A stretch of DNA of 41,552 bases from an uncultured Eubacteriales bacterium. Its GTDB lineage: Bacteria; Bacillota; Clostridia; Lachnospirales; Lachnospiraceae. The notes beneath the pieces were generated by a model. The model ran no database searches and had not been told where the DNA came from. It saw only the letters and a program-made list of their open reading frames with translations. Positions 1 to 7,626 of the stretch are shown here, in pieces; position 1 is the stretch's first letter, and each line of letters begins with the position of its first letter. Where the stretch lies: contig CASEML010000124.1 of assembly GCA_949289145.1 (NCBI GenBank), forward strand, positions 1-41,552, in the 5' to 3' direction. Position numbers and translations under genes: made by a program.

Positions 1-1148
1 GAAACAATAGAGCCCATAACTGCCACCTGTTTTTCCTGCTTTTTTTTCTTTTTTATATTTTTTGTTGGTGTAGCACTGAATTTTGCTTCTTTGATTTTTC
101 CCTGTTTCTGGATTTTACTCTGCTTCTGCTTTTTGCTCTGAGTCTTTTTGGTACTGACAGATACGTTATAATTCATTGCCATCATATACATCAACAGCGC
201 GATTAATCCATAAGATTCTCCGCCTAAGGATGCATTACACATCAAATAGGGAAGCAGTTCGAAGAATCGGACGATATCTGCCATATCCGCATTCCCGGAT
301 AACATATTTACTGCATTATAAGCAGCCACTGCCCCATTTCCCTGAGAGGCTACCGTTCCGTTTCCTAACAGGTAGTTTCCAAGAGCTGAAGAATCCACAA
401 TATTCCCTGTGGAATCCACCGCACCGGAAGGTATCTGCTGAGCCTGATTGTGAGCATAGTTGGCGGCACTTTGTTCTGGTGATACTGCATACATGGACAT
501 AGCCCCTGCCATACAATCCATGGTTCCACCCATGGCTCCTGCAATGGCATCTTCAAAAGCAGAGCCTGAATCATCTGCTGCACTTGAACAAAAGTCTTTT
601 AGTTTCTCTGCCATGGAATCCGGCATTTTATTAATGGCATGATATCCTTTTTCGGTACTTTCTATCGTTTCGTCTGAGTTTTCGCCGCCTTCTACATCAG
701 ATTCTGTATCTATTGTGATACTTCCGCCATAATAGCATTGTAAGGTACTATCTACGGTAATGGCCGGTGCCCCGTCTATATAATAATCCTCATCTACATC
801 TTTCCACGGAGTTATCGTCATAGGCTTACATTTACACCCTTCACATCCTAGTATTTTCTTTAACAAACTACTTCCCAAAAAGCCTCCAAAGGGAACTAAT
901 GCACCTAGAATCGTATTCTCTAAGCTAATAGCATTCGATGGATTCATAGAAGAAGTACATCTTCCAAAATGTAATATGTGTTTGTCCGGCTCATGGTCAT
1001 TGGCATTCATAATGGGTGTTTCTGAAGATTGAAACCACACACCATGATCCAGTGGCAGGTTTAGATACTGGCTCATAGACCCAAACGAACATTTTGCTTT
1101 CATAAGTCTGGTGACGTATTGTGTTTTCCCTGTTCCTGATTGTGCCAT
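1..1148 (-). CDS. DUF4280 (PAAR-like) spike-tip or effector protein, C-terminus cut by window edge
   Basis: The frame is open for 382 codons from an ATG preceded by GGGAGGAGCG and runs off the left edge, so the true C-terminus is unseen. Residues 13-148 match the DUF4280 pattern: conserved cysteines C20, C64, C102, C105, C107 and C138, a CKPM..PW block (107-115), and a late CYYGGSI motif (138-144). DUF4280 proteins are PAAR-like and are thought to cap the spike of contractile injection systems, often carrying C-terminal effector domains. Here the domain is interrupted by a hydrophobic glycine-rich stretch (73-100). It is followed by an Ala/Met-rich segment (201-222), another hydrophobic segment (292-325) and a very lysine-rich linker (334-373). 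The gene lies last in the visible operon, 17 nt after the DUF1629-like gene. The family call is fairly sure. That a toxin follows beyond the edge is inference. Confidence 0.8.
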   Translation of the reverse strand, partial: MAQSGTGKTQYVTRLMKAKCSFGSMSQYLNLPLDHGVWFQSSETPIMNANDHEPDKHILHFGRCTSSMNPSNAISLENTILGALVPFGGFLGSSLLKKILGCEGCKCKPMTITPWKDVDEDYYIDGAPAITVDSTLQCYYGGSITIDTESDVEGGENSDETIESTEKGYHAINKMPDSMAEKLKDFCSSAADDSGSAFEDAIAGAMGGTMDCMAGAMSMYAVSPEQSAANYAHNQAQQIPSGAVDSTGNIVDSSALGNYLLGNGTVASQGNGAVAAYNAVNMLSGNADMADIVRFFELLPYLMCNASLGGESYGLIALLMYMMAMNYNVSVSTKKTQSKKQKQSKIQKQGKIKEAKFSATPTKNIKKKKKQEKQVAVMGSIV

Positions 1149-1165
1149 TTTATCGCTCCTCCCTG

Positions 1166-1666
1166 TTATTTTATCTTTACTTCCTGAAAATCAATTCCAA
1201 ACATTTTACGGCGCAGTATACTTTCCGCTACTGCCAGTGATACGATTGTAATCTTTTCTGGAATACCGGCTACCACAATAATGTCTTTATTGCGAAGCCG
1301 ACTTCCCTTTAACACCAAATCTGTTACTGCTCCGTTGGGTGCAATGACGGAATCCTCATGCAGACATTCTGTCTGTTCCACATAATATACATAATAGGAA
1401 GGTGCCAGCTTAAGAGCATCTTTTTCCTGCCTAGTATAATTTTGCACGCTCTTAAACTCTATAGATTCATCATACATACGAAGAACCCTCCGCAGTCTAG
1501 AGGATGCCATAGGTGTTGGGCTAACTACATAATCCGGCACATCGAAGTCCGGTGCGTAGTCAAAATATGTAACCATTGATTTTGGAATCTTTTGAAACTG
1601 TTCTCTGGATGGATTTGCCACATAAATCTGATTGTCCAGCCCTTCTACAACAAAGGGGTTATTCAT
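1166..1666 (-). CDS. DUF1629/Imm11-like protein, candidate immunity or accessory protein
   Basis: This 166-residue soluble protein has no signal peptide or membrane segment. The C-terminal pattern, a hydrophobic IVSLAVAESILRR helix followed by a MFGIDFQEVKI strand, resembles the end of the Imm11/DUF1629 fold, whose members are often immunity proteins in polymorphic-toxin loci. I chose the internal ATG at 1666 because its ATGAATAA overlaps the stop of the upstream pentapeptide gene, the classic arrangement for translational coupling. The frame is open upstream to 1705, but that would overlap by 47 nt. Position directly before a PAAR-like tip gene would suit an immunity protein for that effector. 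It could equally be a structural accessory, since Imm11-like folds also occur without a known toxin. The family call rests on pattern recognition only. Confidence 0.6.
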   Translation of the reverse strand: MNNPFVVEGLDNQIYVANPSREQFQKIPKSMVTYFDYAPDFDVPDYVVSPTPMASSRLRRVLRMYDESIEFKSVQNYTRQEKDALKLAPSYYVYYVEQTECLHEDSVIAPNGAVTDLVLKGSRLRNKDIIVVAGIPEKITIVSLAVAESILRRKMFGIDFQEVKIK

Positions 1667-2759
1667 CTTCTTGTTCTGGCACATCCTCAAATATTCCATT
1701 TTCATCGATTTTTCCCTCCATTGCGCTGTTTTCTAAATTGCATTCACTGACTTTGATTTTTACACCATAATTATCAAAAAGATTGGAATAGCTTACATTA
1801 CAGTTTTCTACTTCCATATAGTCTATCTGTGACCGGAAGATTTCTAATGGCTTGTATATATCCTTTACACTGCCATTTTTTTCTCCTTCATAATGAAAAC
1901 TTACGTCAACACATTTTAGCTGTTCTATAATACAGTTGTTCATTGTTATACCATAGCCTATACATTTCTCCATGTCCGTGTGGTAAAATCTACAGTTTTC
2001 AAAGGTAACATCTTTCAGGTCACATTTTTCAAACCTGCAATTTACAAACTGACATTCCACAAATTGACTATGCGTTAAATTAAGCTCCATAAATTCTTTT
2101 TTCCGATATACTTTATGCTGGTATTTTCTGTATTCTAAGGATTCTCCTTCTGTATGAAAGAAAATATCAATTTCAGGATATTCTGCATATATCAGCTTCT
2201 GACGGTCCATATAGTATCCATAGCTGATATAAAAATAGTCCGTTTTTAACAGGTCTTTTAAGGGGTCCATCGTATTTAAGGTATCAAAAGAATATTTTAT
2301 GATTCCATAAATCAATGCATTTAACATACCTGTACTTTCCATCATGATCTGTTGGATTCTGGCCTGACTGATATAACGACTTACCTGCATTTCTTTTACA
2401 TCAGTTTCCAGTCTTTTCCTATACTCTTCCCAATAGGTGAGAATCCACTGACAGGGAAAATTTTTGCTGAAAAGTCTGATGCCTAAAACTCCCATCTCTC
2501 CATATGCATCATATCTAAGTGCCGGTTCTTCCTTAAAAATAGAAACATCTAATAAAGAAATTTGTATGCACTCTACAGGAACCGGAAATTCATTCTGTCC
2601 AATGACTACACCCCTCAGAAAAATCTCTAAATTCTTTTTCACCTGGTCTGCCAGTTCCTGTCTATGTTCATTTAAATATTGAAAGGTCTGCTCTAAAAAC
2701 CATTTTCGCTCTTTTGCATGGCAGGTTTCCATAAATTCCTGCAAATAATTGTGTTCCAT
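1659..2759 (-). CDS. Pentapeptide-repeat protein of the injection cluster
   Basis: This 366-residue soluble protein has two parts. The N-terminal ~215 residues are mostly helical and rich in aromatic and charged residues, with no family I recognise. The C-terminal part (about 220-345) has repeated A/C-N/D-L/F-x-x pentapeptide-like steps, for example CQFVNCRFEKCDLKDVTFEN, with cysteines recurring at the central position. This pattern is expected to form a right-handed quadrilateral beta-helix. The gene follows the VgrG-like spike gene after 15 nt and overlaps the DUF1629-like gene by 8 nt. Pentapeptide proteins near spike genes can be effectors, adaptors or tip-loading factors, and nothing here decides which. 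The repeat call is good, the role is open. Confidence 0.7.
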   Translation of the reverse strand: MEHNYLQEFMETCHAKERKWFLEQTFQYLNEHRQELADQVKKNLEIFLRGVVIGQNEFPVPVECIQISLLDVSIFKEEPALRYDAYGEMGVLGIRLFSKNFPCQWILTYWEEYRKRLETDVKEMQVSRYISQARIQQIMMESTGMLNALIYGIIKYSFDTLNTMDPLKDLLKTDYFYISYGYYMDRQKLIYAEYPEIDIFFHTEGESLEYRKYQHKVYRKKEFMELNLTHSQFVECQFVNCRFEKCDLKDVTFENCRFYHTDMEKCIGYGITMNNCIIEQLKCVDVSFHYEGEKNGSVKDIYKPLEIFRSQIDYMEVENCNVSYSNLFDNYGVKIKVSECNLENSAMEGKIDENGIFEDVPEQEDE

Positions 2760-2774
2760 CTTTTCCTCCGTCTG

Positions 2775-4187
2775 CTATGCAATGGTCACGTTGACCGCAC
2801 CAACTTCGATTTTATCCGGTTTCATATCGATGTAGGATTCTGCTGTAGATATTATGATATTATTATCTGCCTGAAGGACCATTTTCTCATTTGCCATCAC
2901 AGAAATATTGGTTTTAGAACATATATTAATATCTTTGTCACAGCTGATGGTGATTCCGTCTTCATTAGCAAGATTAATAAAGATTTTATTTTCTTTACAG
3001 GTGATAAAGATTCCTTCTTCTGTCATTAAAATTTCTTTTCCCGCCGGGGAACGCCACTTTTTATGTTTTGGGTTATCTAATGGTGATACGTTAACTGAGC
3101 TGGCAGCAAAGGCCTCACCTTCCTTGCCGGATGGGAAAAATACACGAACGGTATCCCCCTCCTCCGGCATGCAGTAAAATCCGCTTCCGTCAGAAGATGA
3201 GTATGCGGTAGAATATGGGAACCAATAGTCTCCTCCGCCGTCATATTCTGCATCAATATCTACCAGATGAACCTGCACCTTGTCCTTTTTTACTGCCTGA
3301 ACGATCCCTGTGAACATTTTGCCGGAAACCGCTGCATTGGTGGTGACACCCACTCCGTTTGCGCCGCTTCCCAGAGCCTCTCCGCCGGAAACTGCTCCTC
3401 CGCTGGCAGACATCAAAGAATGCTGTGCCTCGAAGCCGCTGTCCTTGGCTACTGCCACTGTAGTGGTCAAAATACCACTTACTATAGTTGCTGACAGCGC
3501 TTTTACGCGTTCTGTCTGTCCCCCATAGCTTACTTTATCTCCCAGATACATATATTGCTGGGTTTTGATACTGGTGCCTCCGCCTAAGGTACTTGCATAA
3601 TCATATTCCACATCTTTCAGCGTATAAGATTTTCCGGAAGATGGAAGTCCAATGGTAATGTTTGGCTTTTCTGTGTCTACATTTGCAAATACCGGTGCAT
3701 TGAAATTAGCAGCAATTCTTCTGGTAAATTCCCAGTTGGTTTCACTGTACTGCATCACAATACTTCCAATAGCTTTATCAGAAACATTCATGGTCAGATT
3801 TGCCTGAGAACCGTAAGCTTCTTTTAGAATCTGTTCGTATGTTTTTCCTGTATTTTGAAAGCTTTTATTTTTCTTTTCTGTATCTAACAAGAAGCTTGTA
3901 GATTTCAAACTTAATTTTACCAATCCATAGGTTTCCTGTTTCTCCACACCAACACTGGCCACCAGACCACAAAAAATCACTGCCGGCTGACCTGATGCCT
4001 TTGTGGTTATTGTAATTTTTGTGGTTTCATCACATCTTTTTGCAAAATCTCCAGCTGCGGACAAAGGGGCTTCCCCTACTAATTCTGCTGTGGCATGCTG
4101 ATTGATGGCATGTTGAATAGATAAACTGACTATCTTCGTAATCGGCGTTCCATCCACACTGAGATTTAAATATGAAATAGTTTCCAT
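2775..4187 (-). CDS. VgrG/gp27-gp5-like spike protein
   Basis: The 470-residue protein has the layout of a contractile-tail spike. Residues 1-200 form a gp27/gpD-like hub, with the NWEFTRRIAANFNAPVF helix typical of late-control-D and VgrG proteins. Residues 260-285 are a Gly/Ala/Ser linker. Residues 290-366 form an OB-fold domain with MFTGIVQAV at its start and a PEEGDTVRVFFPSG loop. Residues 385-470 are short alternating strands (ILMTEEGIFITC, NICSKTNISVMAN) that should make a trimeric beta-helix needle. It is shorter than most proteobacterial VgrGs and carries no extra C-terminal domain, so cargo is probably a separate polypeptide such as the DUF4280 protein. Its ATG overlaps the upstream stop by one base (TAATG), indicating coupling to the Eag/DcrB-like gene. 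This is one of the surest calls in the cluster. Confidence 0.88.
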   Translation of the reverse strand: METISYLNLSVDGTPITKIVSLSIQHAINQHATAELVGEAPLSAAGDFAKRCDETTKITITTKASGQPAVIFCGLVASVGVEKQETYGLVKLSLKSTSFLLDTEKKNKSFQNTGKTYEQILKEAYGSQANLTMNVSDKAIGSIVMQYSETNWEFTRRIAANFNAPVFANVDTEKPNITIGLPSSGKSYTLKDVEYDYASTLGGGTSIKTQQYMYLGDKVSYGGQTERVKALSATIVSGILTTTVAVAKDSGFEAQHSLMSASGGAVSGGEALGSGANGVGVTTNAAVSGKMFTGIVQAVKKDKVQVHLVDIDAEYDGGGDYWFPYSTAYSSSDGSGFYCMPEEGDTVRVFFPSGKEGEAFAASSVNVSPLDNPKHKKWRSPAGKEILMTEEGIFITCKENKIFINLANEDGITISCDKDINICSKTNISVMANEKMVLQADNNIIISTAESYIDMKPDKIEVGAVNVTIA

Positions 4188-4825
4188 TATGCTTCTCCTC
4201 CCTCCAGAATCATTAGACTATCAATAGTCTCTTTTGCTATTTTTATATAGGAATTCTTATATTTAAGTGGGAATGTTACATTTCCCATCAAAAGCTGATT
4301 ATCAATGCTTACATAAAACATTACATTGTATATACTCATATCTATGGCTGTGGAGATAAATTCCACAATTCCTATATGATATTTTTCTTCTTCCACCGTA
4401 TGCTCGATGACGTTGGCATTCATTACCTTGGTCTTTGGACCCATTGCTTCCATAAGTTTTTTTGCCATTGGAACAAATTTCACCATTCCTTCGTCGGGAA
4501 CCTGATGAGTGGTCAAGGAAAAGGAAAGCTGATAGAAAATATTTTCCCCTCCATATATATGGGATGGTCTGTTCCCTGCCGGATAAATATATTGTTTCAC
4601 TTCATCCGCTAACGCAAAGAAATCTGAGGGCATCAGTACACTGATTCTTAGTTCGGGAATTTCCACCCGCTCATATGTTACCTGCCGTTGCATTATGGTA
4701 ACGCTGCCATCAAATATGGATTGCTCCTTTTCTTCCCCTTTTATTTCCTTTTCCAGAATTTCCTGCTGCTCTTTTTGTATTCTTTTTTTCTCTTTTAATA
4801 TTTCCTCATCCATGAACTGACTCAT
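4187..4825 (-). CDS. DcrB/Eag-like protein, candidate effector-loading chaperone
   Basis: This 212-residue cytosolic protein begins with a charged coiled-coil (1-35, Lys/Glu-rich) followed by an alpha/beta domain. The domain opens with a strand ending in a VLMPSDF turn and closes with a helix, KIAKETIDSLMILE. This topology, a curved sheet closed by a C-terminal helix with an I-x-x-S-hydrophobic pattern, recalls the DcrB/DUF1795 fold of Eag chaperones, which hold effector transmembrane segments and dock them on VgrG. The gene sits immediately upstream of the spike gene with a one-base overlap, as eag genes often do. The DUF4280 protein further down has two hydrophobic stretches that could be its client. 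The homology is weak by eye and the role is inference. Confidence 0.5.
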   Translation of the reverse strand: MSQFMDEEILKEKKRIQKEQQEILEKEIKGEEKEQSIFDGSVTIMQRQVTYERVEIPELRISVLMPSDFFALADEVKQYIYPAGNRPSHIYGGENIFYQLSFSLTTHQVPDEGMVKFVPMAKKLMEAMGPKTKVMNANVIEHTVEEEKYHIGIVEFISTAIDMSIYNVMFYVSIDNQLLMGNVTFPLKYKNSYIKIAKETIDSLMILEGGEA

Positions 4826-4835
4826 AGCAATCCTC

Positions 4836-5612
4836 CTAATCTATTATCATTCTCGATGATCTGCGTCGTACTTCCGGTTCCACCTTACCTTGTTTTATTT
4901 TTTTCAATACTTCCACCAAACCCTCATATATTTCCCGGTTAGTCAAATGGCTTACCGGTCTTCCCAGACGCACAGCAATGTAAGTTTCGATTACCTTTCG
5001 ATTTAGGCTTTGCCCTTTCATATTCCAAATCTGCAGCAGGAAAGCCATATCTGCCCCATTGGTCACGTCAAATCCATTGGTTTCTTCTGCGAACTGATAT
5101 AGCAGCTGCGGACATATGGTACTTTCTCTATAACCTGCGTACTCTGCTTCTATCATGTTTAAAGTGTCATAGGCTGTCTCATAATCCTGAAAATTTCTGT
5201 GTTGGGTTCTAAGAACTGCCCCCTTTTGTAATCGAAATCTTGCAATTTCTATGGCGGAGGCTTCCTGCTCTGTTCGTTCTGATATTTCTGCGTACATTTC
5301 CATTGTAGTAAACATAAGCTCTTTTGACAGTTCCCCAAATATAAGTTTTACTACATTCCAGGTATCTGTTGGCTGATATTGCAGGTTTATATTCTCTGTG
5401 ATAAAACATATATTTCCCTTATAACTTACCAATCCCTTATGTATGGTCAGGATATGATCTGTTATGGTGATCTCACACCCATTGATAATTCCATTTCCAT
5501 AACCTTCATAGGAAAGCTGAATTGCATCCACTGCGTACGCTTTCATGGAATCTAACATTTCCTGGGTTAGAATATTTCCTTTTTCAAATACAGGTATTTT
5601 TAATCCTATCAT
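4836..5612 (-). CDS. Candidate baseplate protein, TssK/receptor-binding shoulder-like
   Basis: The 258-residue protein has no signal peptide. Its first 80 residues (VFEKGNILTQEMLDSM, then NGCEITITDHILTIHKG and GNICFI) follow a W/F-x-x-G-x-x-L-T-x-x-M-L then G-x-x-x-x-x-x-x-L-x-x-x-x-G layout. TssK N-terminal shells and siphophage receptor-binding shoulders share this layout. The rest is mixed alpha/beta with a helical C-terminal third ending in an Arg/Ser-rich tail. It is one of three consecutive unassigned genes (258, 222 and about 427 residues) between the second sheath gene and the spike group, where contractile systems place baseplate genes. TssK would normally be about 450 residues, so this would be a short form. 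The TssK relation is a suggestion, not a demonstrated homology. Confidence 0.45.
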   Translation of the reverse strand: MIGLKIPVFEKGNILTQEMLDSMKAYAVDAIQLSYEGYGNGIINGCEITITDHILTIHKGLVSYKGNICFITENINLQYQPTDTWNVVKLIFGELSKELMFTTMEMYAEISERTEQEASAIEIARFRLQKGAVLRTQHRNFQDYETAYDTLNMIEAEYAGYRESTICPQLLYQFAEETNGFDVTNGADMAFLLQIWNMKGQSLNRKVIETYIAVRLGRPVSHLTNREIYEGLVEVLKKIKQGKVEPEVRRRSSRMIID

Positions 5613-5622
5613 TCTTATCTCC

Positions 5623-6291
5623 TTAAAAAATCTCTATCTGATCTATTTCCAATGTCTGTTCAGCCTGTATCACTCCGAAATGCTTTTCGTGAAATATACG
5701 CATAGTATAATTCAGCGGCAAAAATAATTCCTCCAGTACCATAAGTATTTTCTGCTGAAGAGAGATATTTTTTTCCTGTATATATACCAAAATAACCATA
5801 GGCTGAATTTTGTTCCGATATACCACACAGTTATCAAGGATTCCAGTCACTGTTCTGGCAAACAAGTATACACTTGACTGTAACTGACTTTGCTGGTATA
5901 GGGTACGGGCCACGAAATGTTTTTTTTCTTTTGACAGATTAACAAAAATATCCCGCACATTTTCCCCATAAACTCCCCGCTCTACATCCTTCCAGTAATG
6001 GCGTATATAATATTCATTTCCTGTTACTCCCAAATAAAATTCCTGATCCACAAGATAATGGAGAATACAATCAAATAACAGCGTTTTATGTTCTTCTTTG
6101 ATATTCGCATCAAACAGTAATTCAAAAACTTCCTCATATCGGTAGAAACTGTTAAAACTTACCTGGCAGGTCTGATTTTCTTCTATCTCTATGGATTCCT
6201 CGGAAACTTCATAGTAGGGACTAAAATATTCTGTCTGCTGATATCTGATTCTTTCCTGATTTTCATGCAAAAATTCCCACACTCTGTTCAT
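5623..6291 (-). CDS. Uncharacterised protein, candidate baseplate wedge component
   Basis: I place the start at the ATG at 6291, which has AGGA nine bases upstream, giving 222 residues; a TTG three codons earlier is too close to that site. The protein is soluble, acidic and rich in Tyr, Phe and Gln, with no recognised motif. The C-terminal part, an ILVYIQEKNISLQQKILMVL stretch followed by an LPLNYTMRIF block, gives a strand-helix-strand order reminiscent of TssG or gpI-type wedge proteins. The pattern is too weak to name. Its evidence is mainly context: it sits between the TssK-like and the 427-residue genes, with short spacers on both sides. A structure prediction compared with TssE, TssF and TssG would be informative. 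Confidence 0.5.
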   Translation of the reverse strand: MNRVWEFLHENQERIRYQQTEYFSPYYEVSEESIEIEENQTCQVSFNSFYRYEEVFELLFDANIKEEHKTLLFDCILHYLVDQEFYLGVTGNEYYIRHYWKDVERGVYGENVRDIFVNLSKEKKHFVARTLYQQSQLQSSVYLFARTVTGILDNCVVYRNKIQPMVILVYIQEKNISLQQKILMVLEELFLPLNYTMRIFHEKHFGVIQAEQTLEIDQIEIF

Positions 6292-6342
6292 AACAGCCAA
6301 TCCTGCCTTTCCTTATGGTTTATGTCATAAACATATATATCC

Positions 6343-7626
6343 TTACATAATTTTTCCAAAACATTGGTATTCTCGCAGTTCCCACTGTAGACTGCTGACC
6401 ACATAGCTAAGTACATCTCCGTTTAAATAGTTGCTCTTATCTACCGCCTCAAATACAAAGAGTAATCCCGGTCTGTTTTCTTGTACCTGCAATTCCTCCT
6501 GAATGGGTTCATCCATGGAATATGTATTGCTTTCTTTCCAGCCACTAGAATCTACTTTTTGTATTTCCCTAAACTTTAGATAGTCTTCCACTTGCAGTTT
6601 TCCTATCCACTTCCGAAGTTCTCCCAGAGTGCGTATCAGCATGGTATCCCTCTGTCCATCCCTTCCGTTGCTCATAAGTGGATACGCATCTTTATCGTGA
6701 CATTGAATATCATTATGAATTTCCAATAGCTGCCAGCTGACCGGTTCCACTTCTTTACATTCAATACATAAATCTCCGGACTCTTTTCTCACATTCCAAT
6801 ATTCCACCTGATCATTTGCCACCAAATACTGACATTTTGTCTCCAGCTGGCTGCTATATATGATATGTGTAAAATTTATCTGATCCACTTCAAAGGCAGG
6901 ATATGCACTGCTTCTAATTTTTCTTTTTCCGATATTCCATACCGGAATCATATCAAAAAGAATCTGTTCTCTGTATTCTTCAAAATCTATTTCAATGGAT
7001 TCTATCACTTCTCCTTCTGGATAAGATGCTTCCACAATATAAACGTCTATCATTTTATGTATGAAAGGAGTTTGTAGTGTGCGCCATGGTATTTGATTGC
7101 GAAGAAATATTTCATACAGTTCTTTTATCTTTTTTCCATATTTCTCATTCTTTTTTAGAGTAAAGTAAGCCTCAAATTCTGCATCTGCAGTTCTTATTTT
7201 TCCTTTAAATCTCCTTTTTTCTTTCCAAAGACTCTGTAGTTTTTCAAATTCCATCTGACCATATGCGGAATAACAATAACATTCTTTCCGCTCTTTTAGA
7301 CAAGCTGTTAACTCCTCCACCCTAATATAATGTTTCTCCAAATCCTCTTCTAATATGGGATACATAGTGTCTTCATAGGAAATCAATTTATTTTTGTGAC
7401 AGATTGTTGTAATGATATCAAAGGAACTGCTCTCCTGATTGCTGTTCTCCAAGATCCGCTGTTCCAAATGTTGATACTTTTTCTCCATATACTGATAAAA
7501 TGGAGAAAAAAGTGAATTCATAATAGTTCTTAAGTTTCTCCGCTCAGTATCATCTGTTATCTCAAGCAATCTGTCATTTATATATTGTTCCGGATCAAAT
7601 TCACGTTCAAATACTTTATTTTGCAA
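6343..7626 (-). CDS. Uncharacterised ~427-residue protein, candidate TssF-like baseplate subunit
   Basis: The preferred start is the TTG at 7626, because GGAAGGGAGAG lies about nine bases upstream; a further TTG at 7659 would add 11 residues and a longer overlap with the sheath gene. The N-terminal 150 residues look helical and coiled-coil-like (FYQYMEKKYQHLEQRILEN). A central region (about 190-270) has strands with an IPVWNIGKRKIR turn and a PAFEVDQINFTHIIY block. A C-terminal alpha/beta part includes a hydrophobic LLFVFEA strand. Proteins like this occur in Lachnospiraceae under the uninformative name normocyte-binding protein, as I recall. Its place right after the second sheath gene, and its size, suit a TssF-like baseplate component, but I see no diagnostic motif. 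Confidence 0.5.
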   Translation of the reverse strand: MQNKVFEREFDPEQYINDRLLEITDDTERRNLRTIMNSLFSPFYQYMEKKYQHLEQRILENSNQESSSFDIITTICHKNKLISYEDTMYPILEEDLEKHYIRVEELTACLKERKECYCYSAYGQMEFEKLQSLWKEKRRFKGKIRTADAEFEAYFTLKKNEKYGKKIKELYEIFLRNQIPWRTLQTPFIHKMIDVYIVEASYPEGEVIESIEIDFEEYREQILFDMIPVWNIGKRKIRSSAYPAFEVDQINFTHIIYSSQLETKCQYLVANDQVEYWNVRKESGDLCIECKEVEPVSWQLLEIHNDIQCHDKDAYPLMSNGRDGQRDTMLIRTLGELRKWIGKLQVEDYLKFREIQKVDSSGWKESNTYSMDEPIQEELQVQENRPGLLFVFEAVDKSNYLNGDVLSYVVSSLQWELREYQCFGKIM

